Part shown: positions 1-9,251 of the stretch, one piece after another
Layout: each line of letters opens with the position of its first letter
Position numbering within the stretch: the first letter of the stretch is position 1
Origin: Actinoplanes subtropicus
GTDB lineage: Bacteria > Actinomycetota > Actinomycetes > Mycobacteriales > Micromonosporaceae
Direction of reading: 5' to 3'
DNA length: 64,000 nt
Assembly: GCF_000721705.1 (NCBI RefSeq)
Contig: NZ_JOJL01000003.1
Coordinates: 124,001-188,000 of the forward strand
Position numbers and translations under genes: made by a program
Notes under the pieces: model-generated
What the model saw: only the letters and a program-made list of their open reading frames with translations
Databases searched by the model: none
What the model was told of the DNA's origin: nothing

Positions 1-767
1 TGCACCTGCTCGGCCGGGTCGCCCTCGGCGACGTTCACCGTCTCGCAGCCGAAGCTGCGGGCCTGCGCGAGCCGCTCCTCGTTCAGGTCACCCACGATCA
101 CCACGGCCGCGCCCAGCAGGAACGCCGAGGTGGCCGCCGCGAGGCCGACCGGGCCCGCGCCCGCCACGTACACCGTGGAACCGGAGGTGACGCCGGCGCT
201 GACGCAGCCGTGGTAGCCGGTCGGGAAGATGTCGGCGAGCATGGCCAGGTCGAGCATCTTCGCCATCGCCTGGTCGCGGTCCGGGAATTTCAGCAGGTTC
301 CAGTCCGCGTACGGGACCAGCACGTACTCGGCCTGCCCGCCGATCCAGCCGCCCATGTCGACGTAGCCGTACGCCGAGCCCGGCCGGTCCGGGTTCACGT
401 TCAGGCAGACCCCGGTCTTGCCCTCCTTGCAGTTGCGGCACCGGCCACAGGCGATGTTGAACGGCACCGAGCACACGTCGCCGGGCTTGATGAACTCGAC
501 GTCCGGCCCGACCTCGACCACCTCACCGGTGATCTCGTGGCCGAGCACCAGGCCCTCGGGGGCGGTGGTCCGCCCACGCACCATGTGCTGATCGCTGCCG
601 CAGATGTTGGTGGCGACCGCCTTGAGGATCGCCCCGTGCCGGACCTTCCGGCCGATGTTGGCCTTGTTGACGCCCGGCCCGTCCTTCAGTTCGTACGTCG
701 GGTAGTCGATGTCGTGGACCTCAACGCGTCCGGGTCCCTCGTACACCACTGCTCGGTTTCCTGGCAT
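1..767 (-). CDS. fdhA: Formaldehyde dehydrogenase, glutathione-independent (3' end outside window)
   Basis: This is a zinc-dependent medium-chain dehydrogenase that oxidises formaldehyde to formate with NAD without needing glutathione. About 255 N-terminal residues are present and the gene runs off the left edge. The start MPGNRAVVYEGPGRVEV, the GroES-like segment NICGSDQHMVRGRTT, the GHE zinc ligand, the structural zinc cluster CGRCRNCKEGKTGVC and the Rossmann motif VAGAGPVGLAAA all match the Pseudomonas putida FdhA type as I recall it. The ATG at 767 has an AGGAGG-like sequence just upstream. It is divergent from the ABC exporter at 961. A general alcohol dehydrogenase is less likely because the whole N-terminus fits FdhA. 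Confidence 0.9.
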   Translation of the reverse strand, partial: MPGNRAVVYEGPGRVEVHDIDYPTYELKDGPGVNKANIGRKVRHGAILKAVATNICGSDQHMVRGRTTAPEGLVLGHEITGEVVEVGPDVEFIKPGDVCSVPFNIACGRCRNCKEGKTGVCLNVNPDRPGSAYGYVDMGGWIGGQAEYVLVPYADWNLLKFPDRDQAMAKMLDLAMLADIFPTGYHGCVSAGVTSGSTVYVAGAGPVGLAAATSAFLLGAAVVIVGDLNEERLAQARSFGCETVNVAEGDPAEQV

Positions 768-960
768 CTCCTGCCTCCTCTCACACCGCCAGTCTTCACC
801 CCCACAACGTGATCAAAACGGAGCGATTGTCGCAGATCAAGCCGATAGTGGCATTGGTTACATATGGCAACTGAATCCGCCATGAATCCGCCGTGAAAGC
901 GGGCGCGCGCAGGCTTCCCCAGGTCGCGGCGACGAGCGCCGCGCTGACGGAGGGAGCGGC

Positions 961-1890
961 ATGCCCAGCGCGATCGCGGTCTCGGGCCTGCGCAAATCGT
1001 TCGGCGACAAGGTCGTGCTGGACGGCATCGACCTCGAGGTGCCGGCGGGTACGACGTTCGCCCTGCTCGGCCCGAACGGCTCGGGCAAGACCACCACGGT
1101 GCAGATCCTGTCCACCTTGATCGGCGCGAGCGGCGGCACGGCGAGCATCGCCGGCCACGATCTCGCCACCGAGCCCCAGGCGGTACGCGGAGCGATCGGC
1201 GTGACCGGCCAGTTCTCGGCGGTCGACAACCTGCTGACCGGCGAGGAGAACCTGATCCTGATGGCCGCCCTGCACCATCTGGACCGGGCCGAGGGCCGGC
1301 GCCGGACGGCCGAGTTGCTCGACCGGTTCGATCTCGTGGATGCGGCGAAGCGGCTCGCGTCGACCTACTCCGGGGGCATGCGCCGCCGGCTCGACCTGGC
1401 GATGACGCTGATCGGCCGGCCCCGCGTGATCTTCCTGGACGAGCCGACCACCGGGCTCGATCCGCGCAGCCGGCGGCTGATGTGGCAGATCGTGCGGGAG
1501 CTGGTGGCCGGCGGCGTGACCATCTTCCTGACCACGCAGCAGTTGGAGGAGGCCGACGAGCTGGCCGACCGGATCGCGGTGCTCGACGGCGGCAAGGTGG
1601 TCGCGGCCGGGACTCCCGACGAGCTCAAACGCGGGCTCCCGGGTGGGCACGTACGGCTGATGTTTCAGGAAAAATCGGACCTGGATGCTGCGGTGCGGGC
1701 CGTCGAGCACGGCTCGCCCGACGATGAGGCGCTCACCCTCGACGTGCCCAGCGACGACGGAGTACGAGCCCTGCGGGATCTTCTGGACCGGCTGGACAAG
1801 GCGGGCATCGAGGTGGCGGGCCTGGACGTGCGCACCCCCGATCTCGAGGACGTCTTCTACAAGCTGACGGAGAAGGAGGCGGCGCGATGA
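961..1890 (+). CDS. ABC exporter ATP-binding protein, DrrA type
   Basis: This is the cytoplasmic ATPase subunit of an antibiotic or lipid exporter (309 residues). Walker A GPNGSGKT lies at residues 37-44, the signature YSGGMRRRLDLAM near 135, and Walker B with the following loop, VIFLDEPTTGLDP, near 156-168. A C-terminal extension after the switch region (TTQQLEEADELADR) is typical of the daunorubicin-resistance DrrA family. The ATG follows GGAGGGAGCGGC. Its stop overlaps the next start (ATGA), so it is translationally coupled to the permease. The substrate cannot be read from the sequence. The BTAD regulator converging from the right may control it, but that is only inferred from proximity. 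Confidence 0.92.
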   Translation: MPSAIAVSGLRKSFGDKVVLDGIDLEVPAGTTFALLGPNGSGKTTTVQILSTLIGASGGTASIAGHDLATEPQAVRGAIGVTGQFSAVDNLLTGEENLILMAALHHLDRAEGRRRTAELLDRFDLVDAAKRLASTYSGGMRRRLDLAMTLIGRPRVIFLDEPTTGLDPRSRRLMWQIVRELVAGGVTIFLTTQQLEEADELADRIAVLDGGKVVAAGTPDELKRGLPGGHVRLMFQEKSDLDAAVRAVEHGSPDDEALTLDVPSDDGVRALRDLLDRLDKAGIEVAGLDVRTPDLEDVFYKLTEKEAAR

Positions 1891-2645
1891 CCGACGCGAT
1901 GACGATGGTGCGGCGCAACTTCGCGCACACCCGGCGCAACCCCGGCGCGATCATCATGACGATCGCGCTCCCGGTCGTACTCCTGCTGCTGTTCGTCGGT
2001 GTTTTCGGCGGCGCGCTGCGGGCCGGCTTCGGATCGAGCGAGGACTACATCGACTACGTCGTGGCCGGGGTGCTGATCATGGCGGTCGGCTACGGCAGCA
2101 CGACCACCGCGCTCGCGGTCAACCGGGACATCACCGAGGGCGTGATCGCCCGCTTCCGCACCATGGCGATCTCCCGCGCCTCGGTGCTGACCGGACACGT
2201 CGTCGGCTCCACGGTGCGCACGCTGGCCGGTGCCGTGCTGGTGGTCCTGGTCGCGCTCGCCCTCGGCCTGCGGTTGCACGGCGGACCGCTCGGCTGGCTC
2301 GCGGCGGCCGGCCTGCTGGCGCTGCTCACGATCGCGATGACCTGGCTGGGCGTGGCGGCCGGCCTGGCCGCGAAGACCGCCGAGGGGGTTGCCCCGTTCA
2401 CCCTGATCGTGCAGCTGCTGCCGTTCCTGAGCAGCGCGTTCGTGCCGCCGGGGTCGATGACCGGCGCGCTCCGCTGGTTCGCCGCGCACGAGCCGTTCAC
2501 GCCGATCATCGACACCTTGCGCGCGCTGCTGCTGGGCACCGCGATCGGCGACCGCTGGATCCTCGCGGTCGGCTGGTGCCTCGCGCTGGCCCTGGCCGGC
2601 TATCTGTGGGCGCGGGCGCTGTTCGCGCGGGACCCCAACAGATAG
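1887..2645 (+). CDS. ABC exporter permease, DrrB/ABC-2 type
   Basis: This 252-residue integral membrane protein is the permease partner of the preceding ATPase, with about six hydrophobic segments starting near residue 25 (IIMTIALPVVLLLLFVGVF). The ABC-2 signature region is visible as RFRTMAISRASVLTGHVVGS, the cytoplasmic loop that contacts the ATPase. The start codon overlaps the stop of the ATPase gene by four bases. The 3' end overlaps the convergent regulator gene by 46 bases, so the two transcripts would be antisense at their ends. Substrate unknown. Confidence 0.9.
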   Translation: MTDAMTMVRRNFAHTRRNPGAIIMTIALPVVLLLLFVGVFGGALRAGFGSSEDYIDYVVAGVLIMAVGYGSTTTALAVNRDITEGVIARFRTMAISRASVLTGHVVGSTVRTLAGAVLVVLVALALGLRLHGGPLGWLAAAGLLALLTIAMTWLGVAAGLAAKTAEGVAPFTLIVQLLPFLSSAFVPPGSMTGALRWFAAHEPFTPIIDTLRALLLGTAIGDRWILAVGWCLALALAGYLWARALFARDPNR

Positions 2646-5596
2646 GCCGACGCCGCGGTCCGCAATTCTTCAAGACCCATTCCGGCGTACGCGGAGACCG
2701 CCTCCGCGTACGCCGAGGGGTGCGCCTCTTCGGCGATCTTCCGGGCCCACGCCGGCGACATGGTCGGCTGGAACTCCAGCCGCAGGCCGAACCGGTCGGC
2801 CAGCGCGATCATCCGGGCCTTCGCCGCCGCGTCCGCAGTGGACAGGGCGATGGCCAGCAGGAGCGTGCCGCAGCTCGGCAACTCCACCGCCGACGCGGCG
2901 GGCAGCCGCGCCGCCAGCACCGAGGGCAGCGCGCCGGCGTGCTCGGCGATCAGGTCGAGCCGGCCGTGCCGGGCGTGCGCGATCACCGCGACCGCCGACA
3001 CGTCCCGGGCCCAATGGGCGTCCTCGGCGCCCTGCACGTTGTCGGCCGCCCACCGCCACAGGCTCAGCCCGGCGTCGATGTCGCCCCGCCCGAGCAGGAT
3101 CTCGGCGCGCGCACACGTGTCGAACGTCGGCCGCCAGGCCTCCTCCAGCGTGTTCCCGCCGGCCAGCCGGTCCAGCCCCTGCTCCGCCTCCTCGAACGCG
3201 CCGCGTTGCAGGTTCGCCACCACGATCGCCCAGCGGGCGCGCGCCGCGCTGGGCCATGCCCCGAGCTGCTCCATGATCGACAAGGCCGCGGTCAGGTGCA
3301 GGTACGCCTCCCGCCCCGGATCCGCCTGCAGGCACAGCTCGCCGATCCGGGCGTGCGCGAGCGCCCGCAGCCACAACGTGCCGCCATCCTCGAGCCGGGC
3401 CAGCATCCGCCGTGCCGCCGTCATCGCGCCGGGCAGATCATTCAGGATCTCCAGCAGATGGCTGTGCGCGAAGCCGGCGACGCCGGCGACCAGGGGCCAT
3501 TCGCTGTCGCACAGCTCGCTCAGCGCGGCCACGTCCGGCGCACACAACGCGATCTGCACCGCCCCGACCATCGTCGACGGCTCGGGTGGCGGGAGCCGGC
3601 GCAGGGTGGCCAGGGCGCGCAGCGGTTGCGGCTCGCGCATCAGATAGGCAATCACCGCCGACCACACCGCCGCCGTCCGCACCGCCTCGGTGAGATCGCG
3701 ATCGCCGGCCGGCCGCACCCGGGACAGCGCCTCGGGCACCTCCCGGGCCAGCGCGGCGAGCCGGACGAGGTTCGAGTCGGTGATCCACAGTGTGCCGAGC
3801 AGGGCGGACGCCGCCGCGACCGTGGGGTGGTCGGCCCGGTCGAGGGCGGAGCGGAGTGCCTGCGCGAAGTTGTCCTGCTCGGCCCGGATGGTGTTCACCA
3901 CCCGTACGAAATCAAGGTCTTGATCTGCCTCGGGCAATCGGGCCCAGAAGTCGCGCACCCAGGCGAGGAACCGATCGTCGGTCTCGCCCGCGTCGGCCCG
4001 GCGCGCCCGGCCGAACTCGCGCACCGTCTCCAACATCCGGAACCGGGTGCCGGCCACGCCCTCGACCACCTCGACCAGCGACTGGTCGACAAGTTGCTCG
4101 ACCACGGCGTCGTCCCCGGTCAGGAAGGTTGCCGCGGCGATCGTGAAACCCCCGGAGAACACCGATAGCGTACGCATCGCCGCCTGTGCCCGCGGCTCCA
4201 GCAGATGCCAGCTCCAGTCGATCACCGCGTGCAGCGTGCGATGCCGTTCCGGCGCGTCCCGCCCACCGCCCCGCAGCAGCGCGAACCGGTCGTCGAGCCG
4301 CCTGGTGATCTCGTCGACGGACAGCACGCGGACCCGCGCCGCGGCCAACTCCGCGGCCAGCGGAAGGCCCTCCAGCGACGCGCACAGCTCGCGCACGCTC
4401 TGCTCCGGCAGGCCGGCCGACGGCCGCGCGGCCCGCGCGCGCTGCTCGAAGAGCGCCACCATGGTCGCGAGATCCAGGCGCGGAAGCGGATGGACCGCCT
4501 CCGAGGACAAGCCGAGCGGCGACCGGCTCGTGATCAACAAACGCACTTTCCCGGTACGCGCGACCACCTCCCGAACCAGCGCGGCGACCTGGTCGACGAC
4601 GTGTTCGCAGTTGTCCAGCACGACCAGCGCCGCCCCCTGGTCCAGGGTGGCCAATATCCCGGCCGGCCCCGGCGCGTCCGCGACGCCCACCGCCGACGCG
4701 ACCTCGCCCAGCACGTCGCCACCCGCCGGGACGCCGGCGAGCTCGACGAAATGCACCACCCGCTGCGGCGCCTCCCGGCCCACCGCATGCGCGAGCCGGG
4801 TCTTGCCGAGCCCACCGGTCCCGACCACCGAGACCACCCGGTGCGCCCGGAGAAGTTCCAGCACGGCGGCCACGTCCCCGGCCCGCCCGAGCAGCTCGTT
4901 GGGCTCGTGCCGGAGCCCGTTCCGCACCACCGGCGCGTCCCCCGCCAGCAGCTCCCGCTGCACCTCTTGAAGCCCAGGTCCCGGGTCACTGCCCAGTTCG
5001 CGTCGCAGCCCGCGCCGGTACCCCTCGTACCGCTCGAGCGCCGCCGCCGTCCCCGCCACGACAGCCTCGCTGCGCAGCAGTTCCGCCAGCAGTTCCTCGT
5101 CGCGCCCGTTGTACAGTTCGGTCAGCGGCCCGATCGCCTCCGCCGCCAGCCCCAGGCGCGACAAGGCCAGCGCCCTCCCCCGCCGCAGCTCGTCCTTGGC
5201 CGCCGCCTCGTGCGTCCCGATCAGCGACAGCCCCGCCTCCGCCTGCGCCAGCGCCTCGGCGTGCTCCCCCGCCCGCGCGGCCCGCCGGCAGGCCTCGGCG
5301 CGACGCCGCACGGCCAGGAGGTCGACCTGTTCGTCGTCGAGCGCCAGTCGATAACCGGTCGCCGTGCTCACGATGATGTCCCCGCCGAGCTGCGCCCTCG
5401 CCCGCGAGACGACGGTCTGCAACGCCTTGGCCGGGTGCTCGGGCGGCTCGTCACCCCAGAGCGCCTCGACCAGCCGCGCGGCGCTGCGGCCGCCGTGCAG
5501 CTCCTCGGCCAGCGCCGCCAACAGCGCGCCGACGCGTCCCCCGCGGACCTCGACCCCGTCCCAGGAGACCGCCCCCACCAGCCGCAGCCGCACCAC
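2600..5596 (-). CDS. BTAD/NB-ARC transcriptional regulator (AfsR/SARP-like)
   Basis: This large regulator (998 residues) has an N-terminal winged-helix DNA-binding region at about 1-85, a bacterial transcriptional activation domain at about 95-230, and an NTPase module with P-loop GTGGLGKT near 250 and Walker B ALVVLDNCEH near 315, followed by a long helical region resembling TPR repeats. This is the usual plan of the large AfsR-type regulators that switch on secondary metabolism or export. No C-terminal kinase or LuxR-type HTH is seen. It converges on the DrrAB-like exporter and overlaps its 3' end. Its target is not evident; regulating the neighbouring exporter is a guess from position. Confidence 0.88.
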   Translation of the reverse strand: MVRLRLVGAVSWDGVEVRGGRVGALLAALAEELHGGRSAARLVEALWGDEPPEHPAKALQTVVSRARAQLGGDIIVSTATGYRLALDDEQVDLLAVRRRAEACRRAARAGEHAEALAQAEAGLSLIGTHEAAAKDELRRGRALALSRLGLAAEAIGPLTELYNGRDEELLAELLRSEAVVAGTAAALERYEGYRRGLRRELGSDPGPGLQEVQRELLAGDAPVVRNGLRHEPNELLGRAGDVAAVLELLRAHRVVSVVGTGGLGKTRLAHAVGREAPQRVVHFVELAGVPAGGDVLGEVASAVGVADAPGPAGILATLDQGAALVVLDNCEHVVDQVAALVREVVARTGKVRLLITSRSPLGLSSEAVHPLPRLDLATMVALFEQRARAARPSAGLPEQSVRELCASLEGLPLAAELAAARVRVLSVDEITRRLDDRFALLRGGGRDAPERHRTLHAVIDWSWHLLEPRAQAAMRTLSVFSGGFTIAAATFLTGDDAVVEQLVDQSLVEVVEGVAGTRFRMLETVREFGRARRADAGETDDRFLAWVRDFWARLPEADQDLDFVRVVNTIRAEQDNFAQALRSALDRADHPTVAAASALLGTLWITDSNLVRLAALAREVPEALSRVRPAGDRDLTEAVRTAAVWSAVIAYLMREPQPLRALATLRRLPPPEPSTMVGAVQIALCAPDVAALSELCDSEWPLVAGVAGFAHSHLLEILNDLPGAMTAARRMLARLEDGGTLWLRALAHARIGELCLQADPGREAYLHLTAALSIMEQLGAWPSAARARWAIVVANLQRGAFEEAEQGLDRLAGGNTLEEAWRPTFDTCARAEILLGRGDIDAGLSLWRWAADNVQGAEDAHWARDVSAVAVIAHARHGRLDLIAEHAGALPSVLAARLPAASAVELPSCGTLLLAIALSTADAAAKARMIALADRFGLRLEFQPTMSPAWARKIAEEAHPSAYAEAVSAYAGMGLEELRTAASAYLLGSRANSARAHR

Positions 5597-5721
5597 GCTG
5601 ACACGCTATCGCGCGTGCCGCTTTCAGGATGCTGTCAACCTCCCGCCGGCGGGTCATCGCCCGCTCGCCATCGCCGCGCCGGAGTTCCGGGGCCTCGGCA
5701 CGGCCCCCAGAACTCCACGGC

Positions 5722-6189
5722 TCATGCGGCCGCGTACGGAGCGGCGACGTCGAGAATCCAGGTCACGCCGAAGCGGTCGGTCAGCATCCCGAACGCCGGC
5801 GCCCACTGCGCCGGCCCGTACTCCTCGACGACGGTGGCCCCGTCGGCCAGCTTGGTCCACAGCGCGCCGACCTCCTCGGCGGTCTCGCCGCGCACGGACA
5901 TGAAGAACGGGCGGCCGGTCAGCGTCATGCCGTTCTCGCGCCGGGTGGCGGCCGGCGCTTCGACCGGCGCTTCGGCGTGGCCGGGCACGTCGTACGCCAT
6001 GATTCGGAAGCCGTTCCCGGCCGCGACCTGGCCCCAGACCACCTTGCCGGAGTCGGGCAGCTCCTCGGGCATCCCGAAGTCGCCGTAGGTGACGAGGGTG
6101 AGGTGGCCGCCGAAGACCGACCGGTAGAACTCCAGTGCCTCCCGGGCGTCGCCGCGGAAGTTGAGGTGGGTGGTGGTGGTGATGCTCAT
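5722..6189 (-). CDS. VOC/glyoxalase-fold protein, PhnB type
   Basis: This 155-residue protein of the vicinal-oxygen-chelate superfamily starts MSITTTTHLNFRGDAREALEFY and belongs to the PhnB/3-demethylubiquinone-like subgroup (motifs NGMTLTGRPFFMSVRGET and GATVVEEYGPAQWAPAFGML). The substrate of this subgroup is generally unknown. I chose the ATG at 6189 because GGGAG lies five bases upstream; a longer frame exists to 6225 without a better ribosome site. It is divergent from the WYL regulator at 6279 across about 90 bases, an arrangement often seen when the regulator controls the VOC gene. Confidence 0.85.
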   Translation of the reverse strand: MSITTTTHLNFRGDAREALEFYRSVFGGHLTLVTYGDFGMPEELPDSGKVVWGQVAAGNGFRIMAYDVPGHAEAPVEAPAATRRENGMTLTGRPFFMSVRGETAEEVGALWTKLADGATVVEEYGPAQWAPAFGMLTDRFGVTWILDVAAPYAAA

Positions 6190-6278
6190 GATGACTCCCT
6201 GTTTCCGTTTCTGGCCCGCCCACACTGGCAGCCATAGGTGCCAGGTTGTGTCACCCGCGTACGGCAGGATCTGGATTT

Positions 6279-7241
6279 GTGCCCACCACCTCAGCCCGCC
6301 TGCTCGTGCTCCTGTCGTTGCTGCAGACCCGCCGGGACTGGTCCGGCTCCGCGTTGGCCGAGCGCCTCGCCGTCAGCCTGCGCACCGTGCGCCGCGACGT
6401 GGACCGCCTTCGCGAGCTCGGCTATCCCATCGCCGCCGGCAAGGGCCCCGACGGCGGCTACCGGCTCGGCGCGGGCAGCGATCTACCGCCGCTGCTGTTC
6501 GACGACGAGCAGGCCATCGCGCTCACCGTCGCCCTGCAGATCGCGGCCACCACCGAGGGCAACGGCCTCGCGGAGCCGGCCGCCCGGGCCCTGCACACGA
6601 TTCGGCAGGTCATGCCCGCCCGCCTCCGCAACCGCATCAACGCCGTCGAGGTCACCGCCGTCAGCCGCCCCACGTCCCAGCCGGGCGCCCCGGTCGCCGG
6701 CGACCTGCTGCACGCGCTCGGCGCCGCCGTCCAGGCACGCGAGACACTACGTTTCGACTACGGCGCCCAGCCCTCGCGCCGGGTGGAGCCGCACCATGTG
6801 ATCACCTGGGCCGGCCGCTGGTACCTGGTCGCCTACGACCTGGACCGCGACGACTGGCGCACCTTCCGCGCCGACCGGATCGCGTTGCGCACCCCCAACG
6901 GCCCTCGGTTCACCCGGCGAGAGCTGCCGGGAGGCGACGTGACCACCTTCGTCACCAGTCGTTTCCGCGGCGCCACCGACGCCTCCGGCGACTGGCCCTG
7001 CCGGGGAACGGTCATCCTCCCGTTGCCCGCCACCACCGTCGCCCTCTACACCCGCGACGGCATCGTCGAGGAACTCGGCCGGGACCGCTGCCGGCTGACC
7101 CTTGGCTCTTGGTCGTGGGTCAGCCTGGCCGCCGCCATTGCCCGCTTCGATGCGGACATCGAGGTCGTCCGCCCGGCCGAGCTGGCCACCGCCTTCCAGC
7201 GCCTGGCCACCCGATTCGGCGCGGTGACCTGGACCTCCTGA
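6279..7241 (+). CDS. HTH/WYL-domain transcriptional regulator (YafY family)
   Basis: This 320-residue regulator has an N-terminal DeoR-like winged helix (TSARLLVLLSLLQTRRDWSG, then LAERLAVSLRTVRRDVDRLRELGYPI) followed by a WYL ligand-sensing domain whose motif reads GRWYLVAYDLDRDDWRTFRADRI near residue 185. The GTG at 6279 begins the conserved helix; a TTG 33 bases upstream is possible but has no good ribosome site. It is divergent from the VOC gene and is its likely regulator. WYL regulators often sense nucleic-acid or metabolite ligands; the ligand here is unknown. Confidence 0.9.
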   Translation: MPTTSARLLVLLSLLQTRRDWSGSALAERLAVSLRTVRRDVDRLRELGYPIAAGKGPDGGYRLGAGSDLPPLLFDDEQAIALTVALQIAATTEGNGLAEPAARALHTIRQVMPARLRNRINAVEVTAVSRPTSQPGAPVAGDLLHALGAAVQARETLRFDYGAQPSRRVEPHHVITWAGRWYLVAYDLDRDDWRTFRADRIALRTPNGPRFTRRELPGGDVTTFVTSRFRGATDASGDWPCRGTVILPLPATTVALYTRDGIVEELGRDRCRLTLGSWSWVSLAAAIARFDADIEVVRPAELATAFQRLATRFGAVTWTS

Positions 7242-7245
7242 GGCC

Positions 7246-7923
7246 TCAGGCCCCGATGGGCTTCGCCGCGGCGACCGCGTCCCGGACAACGTGCGCGCTC
7301 GCCGGCGTGCCAGGAATTACCCCATAGGGACCGTACGGAGTCACGTAGACCGGGGTGTCCCGCTGGGTCCGCCAGTTCTCGGCGAGCGGGCCGACGTCCA
7401 CCGTGTCGAAGCCGAGGCTGTCGAAAAGCTCGGTGACCGCCTTCTTCGCGGCCTCGTCGTCACCGGCGATCGGTAGCGCCGACCGGTCCGGGCTGCCCGC
7501 CGGCCGAGCGAGGGACCGCAGATGCTCAAACCAGATGTTGTTGAACCCCTTCACCACGTGGGCCTCCGGGAGATGCTTCTGCAGCAGCTCACCGGTGGTG
7601 CTGGAGCCGTCCTCCAACGCCTCGAAGACGCCGTCGCGCTCCGGGTAGTAGTTGTTGGTGTCGATGACCACCTTGCCCGCCAGCGGCTCCACCGGAACGT
7701 CCCGGTACGCCCACAGCGGCACGGTCACCACCACGACGTCGCCGGCCGCGGCCGCCTCGGCCGGGGTCGCGGCGCGCGCCTTCGGCCCCAGCTCGGCGAC
7801 CAGGTCCCGCAGGGTCTGCGGGCCACGCGAGTTGCTCAGCACCACGTCATGCCCGGCGGCGACCGCCAGCCGCGCCACGGTGCCGCCGATGTTGCCACTA
7901 CCGATAAGTCCGATCGTCGTCAT
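7246..7923 (-). CDS. NADPH-dependent F420 reductase family protein
   Basis: This is a 225-residue Rossmann-fold protein. It opens MTTIGLIGSGNIGGTVARL, the dinucleotide-binding GSGNIGG motif of the F420:NADP oxidoreductase / NADP-binding F420 reductase family, and continues with VVLSNSRGPQTL, where NADP phosphate contacts are expected. Some family members move hydride between NADPH and coenzyme F420, and this window carries the F420 biosynthesis genes, which makes the role plausible. Many paralogues have lost F420 specificity, so the substrate is not certain. It converges on the WYL regulator with a four-base gap. Confidence 0.82.
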   Translation of the reverse strand: MTTIGLIGSGNIGGTVARLAVAAGHDVVLSNSRGPQTLRDLVAELGPKARAATPAEAAAAGDVVVVTVPLWAYRDVPVEPLAGKVVIDTNNYYPERDGVFEALEDGSSTTGELLQKHLPEAHVVKGFNNIWFEHLRSLARPAGSPDRSALPIAGDDEAAKKAVTELFDSLGFDTVDVGPLAENWRTQRDTPVYVTPYGPYGVIPGTPASAHVVRDAVAAAKPIGA

Positions 7924-8000
7924 GCCACCGCCAACCTCGGCGCTCCCCCCACCGATTCCGCCCGGAGCACCACCGTGACGGGCGGCACACCGGCCGCCGG

Positions 8001-8621
8001 TCACCGCCGTCGGACCGAAGTGCACTGCGGCGGCGCGGTGGGCTCGCCCTGCTGAACCAGGAACTGATTGACCTCGGTGGTCGTGTGGAACGAGGTGAAC
8101 CCCGGCCCCACCGTCAGGTCGATGACGTCGTCACGGCGTGACGGATCGAAGATCGCCACAACATAGCCCGGCAGGTACGCCCGCAGCAGCGCCGCGTCGC
8201 CGATCGCCGCGGGCCCGTACCGCACGACGACGCCGCGTTTGAGATCGCCGGCCGGCTGCTCGGAAGGGCGGGCCGTCGCCGTGAACCGGCGATTGCGGAG
8301 CCCGGTGAGCGCCTTCTCCGCCGTCCCCGCGCCCGCCCCGCCGTCGATCACCCGGACCTTCACCTCGGCCGGCTCGTCCGGCAGCGAAAGCGTGCAGGTC
8401 AGCCCGTTGGACGCGGCCGAAACAGCCGGCTGCTGTGTCCCGGCGTGCGTGGCGCCGAACCCGCCCCCCGCCACCACGACGGCGACCGCCGCGACCACCG
8501 ACGTCCGCTGCCGCCACGCCCGGCGACGCCCCCGCGCCCGCACGGCGGCGGCCGGCAGCACCTGCACCTGCCGGGCCTCGGCTTCGAGCTCCCGAAGCCG
8601 GTCACGAAGCGGAGTTGACAC
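8001..8621 (-). CDS. Predicted single-pass membrane protein, partner of ECF sigma factor
   Basis: This 206-residue protein starts with GTG at 8621 (VSTPLRDRLRELE), overlapping the end of the sigma-factor gene by 20 bases, so the two are translationally coupled. It has a basic cytoplasmic N-terminus, one membrane segment near residues 45-62 (TSVVAAVAVVVAGGGFGATHAG) and an exported C-terminal domain of unknown type. The position and topology suggest an anti-sigma or sensor role for the adjacent factor, but no zinc anti-sigma motif (HxxxCxxC) is present. A frame running upstream to 8726 exists but would lie inside the sigma gene. I do not recognise a named family. Confidence 0.72.
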   Translation of the reverse strand: MSTPLRDRLRELEAEARQVQVLPAAAVRARGRRRAWRQRTSVVAAVAVVVAGGGFGATHAGTQQPAVSAASNGLTCTLSLPDEPAEVKVRVIDGGAGAGTAEKALTGLRNRRFTATARPSEQPAGDLKRGVVVRYGPAAIGDAALLRAYLPGYVVAIFDPSRRDDVIDLTVGPGFTSFHTTTEVNQFLVQQGEPTAPPQCTSVRRR

Positions 8622-9114
8622 TGTTGACCTCCTTCTCCCCGAGCAGCCCGGCGAGCGTGCTCCGCCCACGGGAAAGCTGTGCCTTGACCGTCCCCACCGG
8701 CGAGCCCACGCTCGCGGCGATGTCACCGACCGACATGTCGAACAGGTAATACAGCGCGAGAACCTGCCGCTGCGCCCGCGGCAACCGCTGCAACGCCCCG
8801 ACCACCGCCACCCGATCGGGCGACGGGCTCGCGCTCGCCTCCGGGGGCGGCCCGAGCCGCGCCAGCGCCGCCAGCCGCCGCCGCAACCCCCGCCACCGGT
8901 TCACCGTCAGCCGCCAGGCCACCATCCGCACCCAGGCCTCGGGGTCGTCATACCCGCTCACCCGCGCCCAGTGCTGCCAGGCCCGCGCAAAGGCCTCCTG
9001 CGCAATGTCCTGCGCCTCGGCCCGGTCCCCGCACGCGGCATACACGTAGAGCACGACCCGATGAACCGCCGCGGCATAGAGGTCGTCGAAGTCGTCACTC
9101 CCGCTGCCCGTCAT
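8602..9114 (-). CDS. ECF RNA polymerase sigma factor, SigE family
   Basis: This 170-residue extracytoplasmic-function sigma factor has region 2 around ALYVYAACGDRAEAQDIAQEAFARAWQ-type sequence (residues 15-60, with the DIAQEAFARAW motif) and region 4 at about 110-160 (LPRAQRQVLALYYLFDMS and the recognition helix VGTVKAQLSRGRSTL). It resembles the actinobacterial SigE-70 family. I chose the ATG at 9114 because it begins just before region 2; an upstream frame to 9177 adds low-complexity residues. It heads a two-gene unit with the membrane protein downstream. Confidence 0.88.
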   Translation of the reverse strand: MTGSGSDDFDDLYAAAVHRVVLYVYAACGDRAEAQDIAQEAFARAWQHWARVSGYDDPEAWVRMVAWRLTVNRWRGLRRRLAALARLGPPPEASASPSPDRVAVVGALQRLPRAQRQVLALYYLFDMSVGDIAASVGSPVGTVKAQLSRGRSTLAGLLGEKEVNSVNSAS

Positions 9115-9251
9115 GTCCCCGCTTCCGTTCGCTCCCCCACATCCGGAAACACCCCGCTGCACCCACTCAGGTTGCATCGACTGCGGCGGGCGATCTCTCT
9201 CACCGGCGACGGTGGACCTTGCCCGCCCGCGGATGTGGAAGCATCCCTACA

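Noticed and set aside
2576..6088. Two long plus-strand frames (530 and 627 codons) opposite the BTAD regulator
   Set aside because: Their Pro/Arg/Gln-rich composition is typical of antisense frames, and the minus strand shows clear regulator domains.
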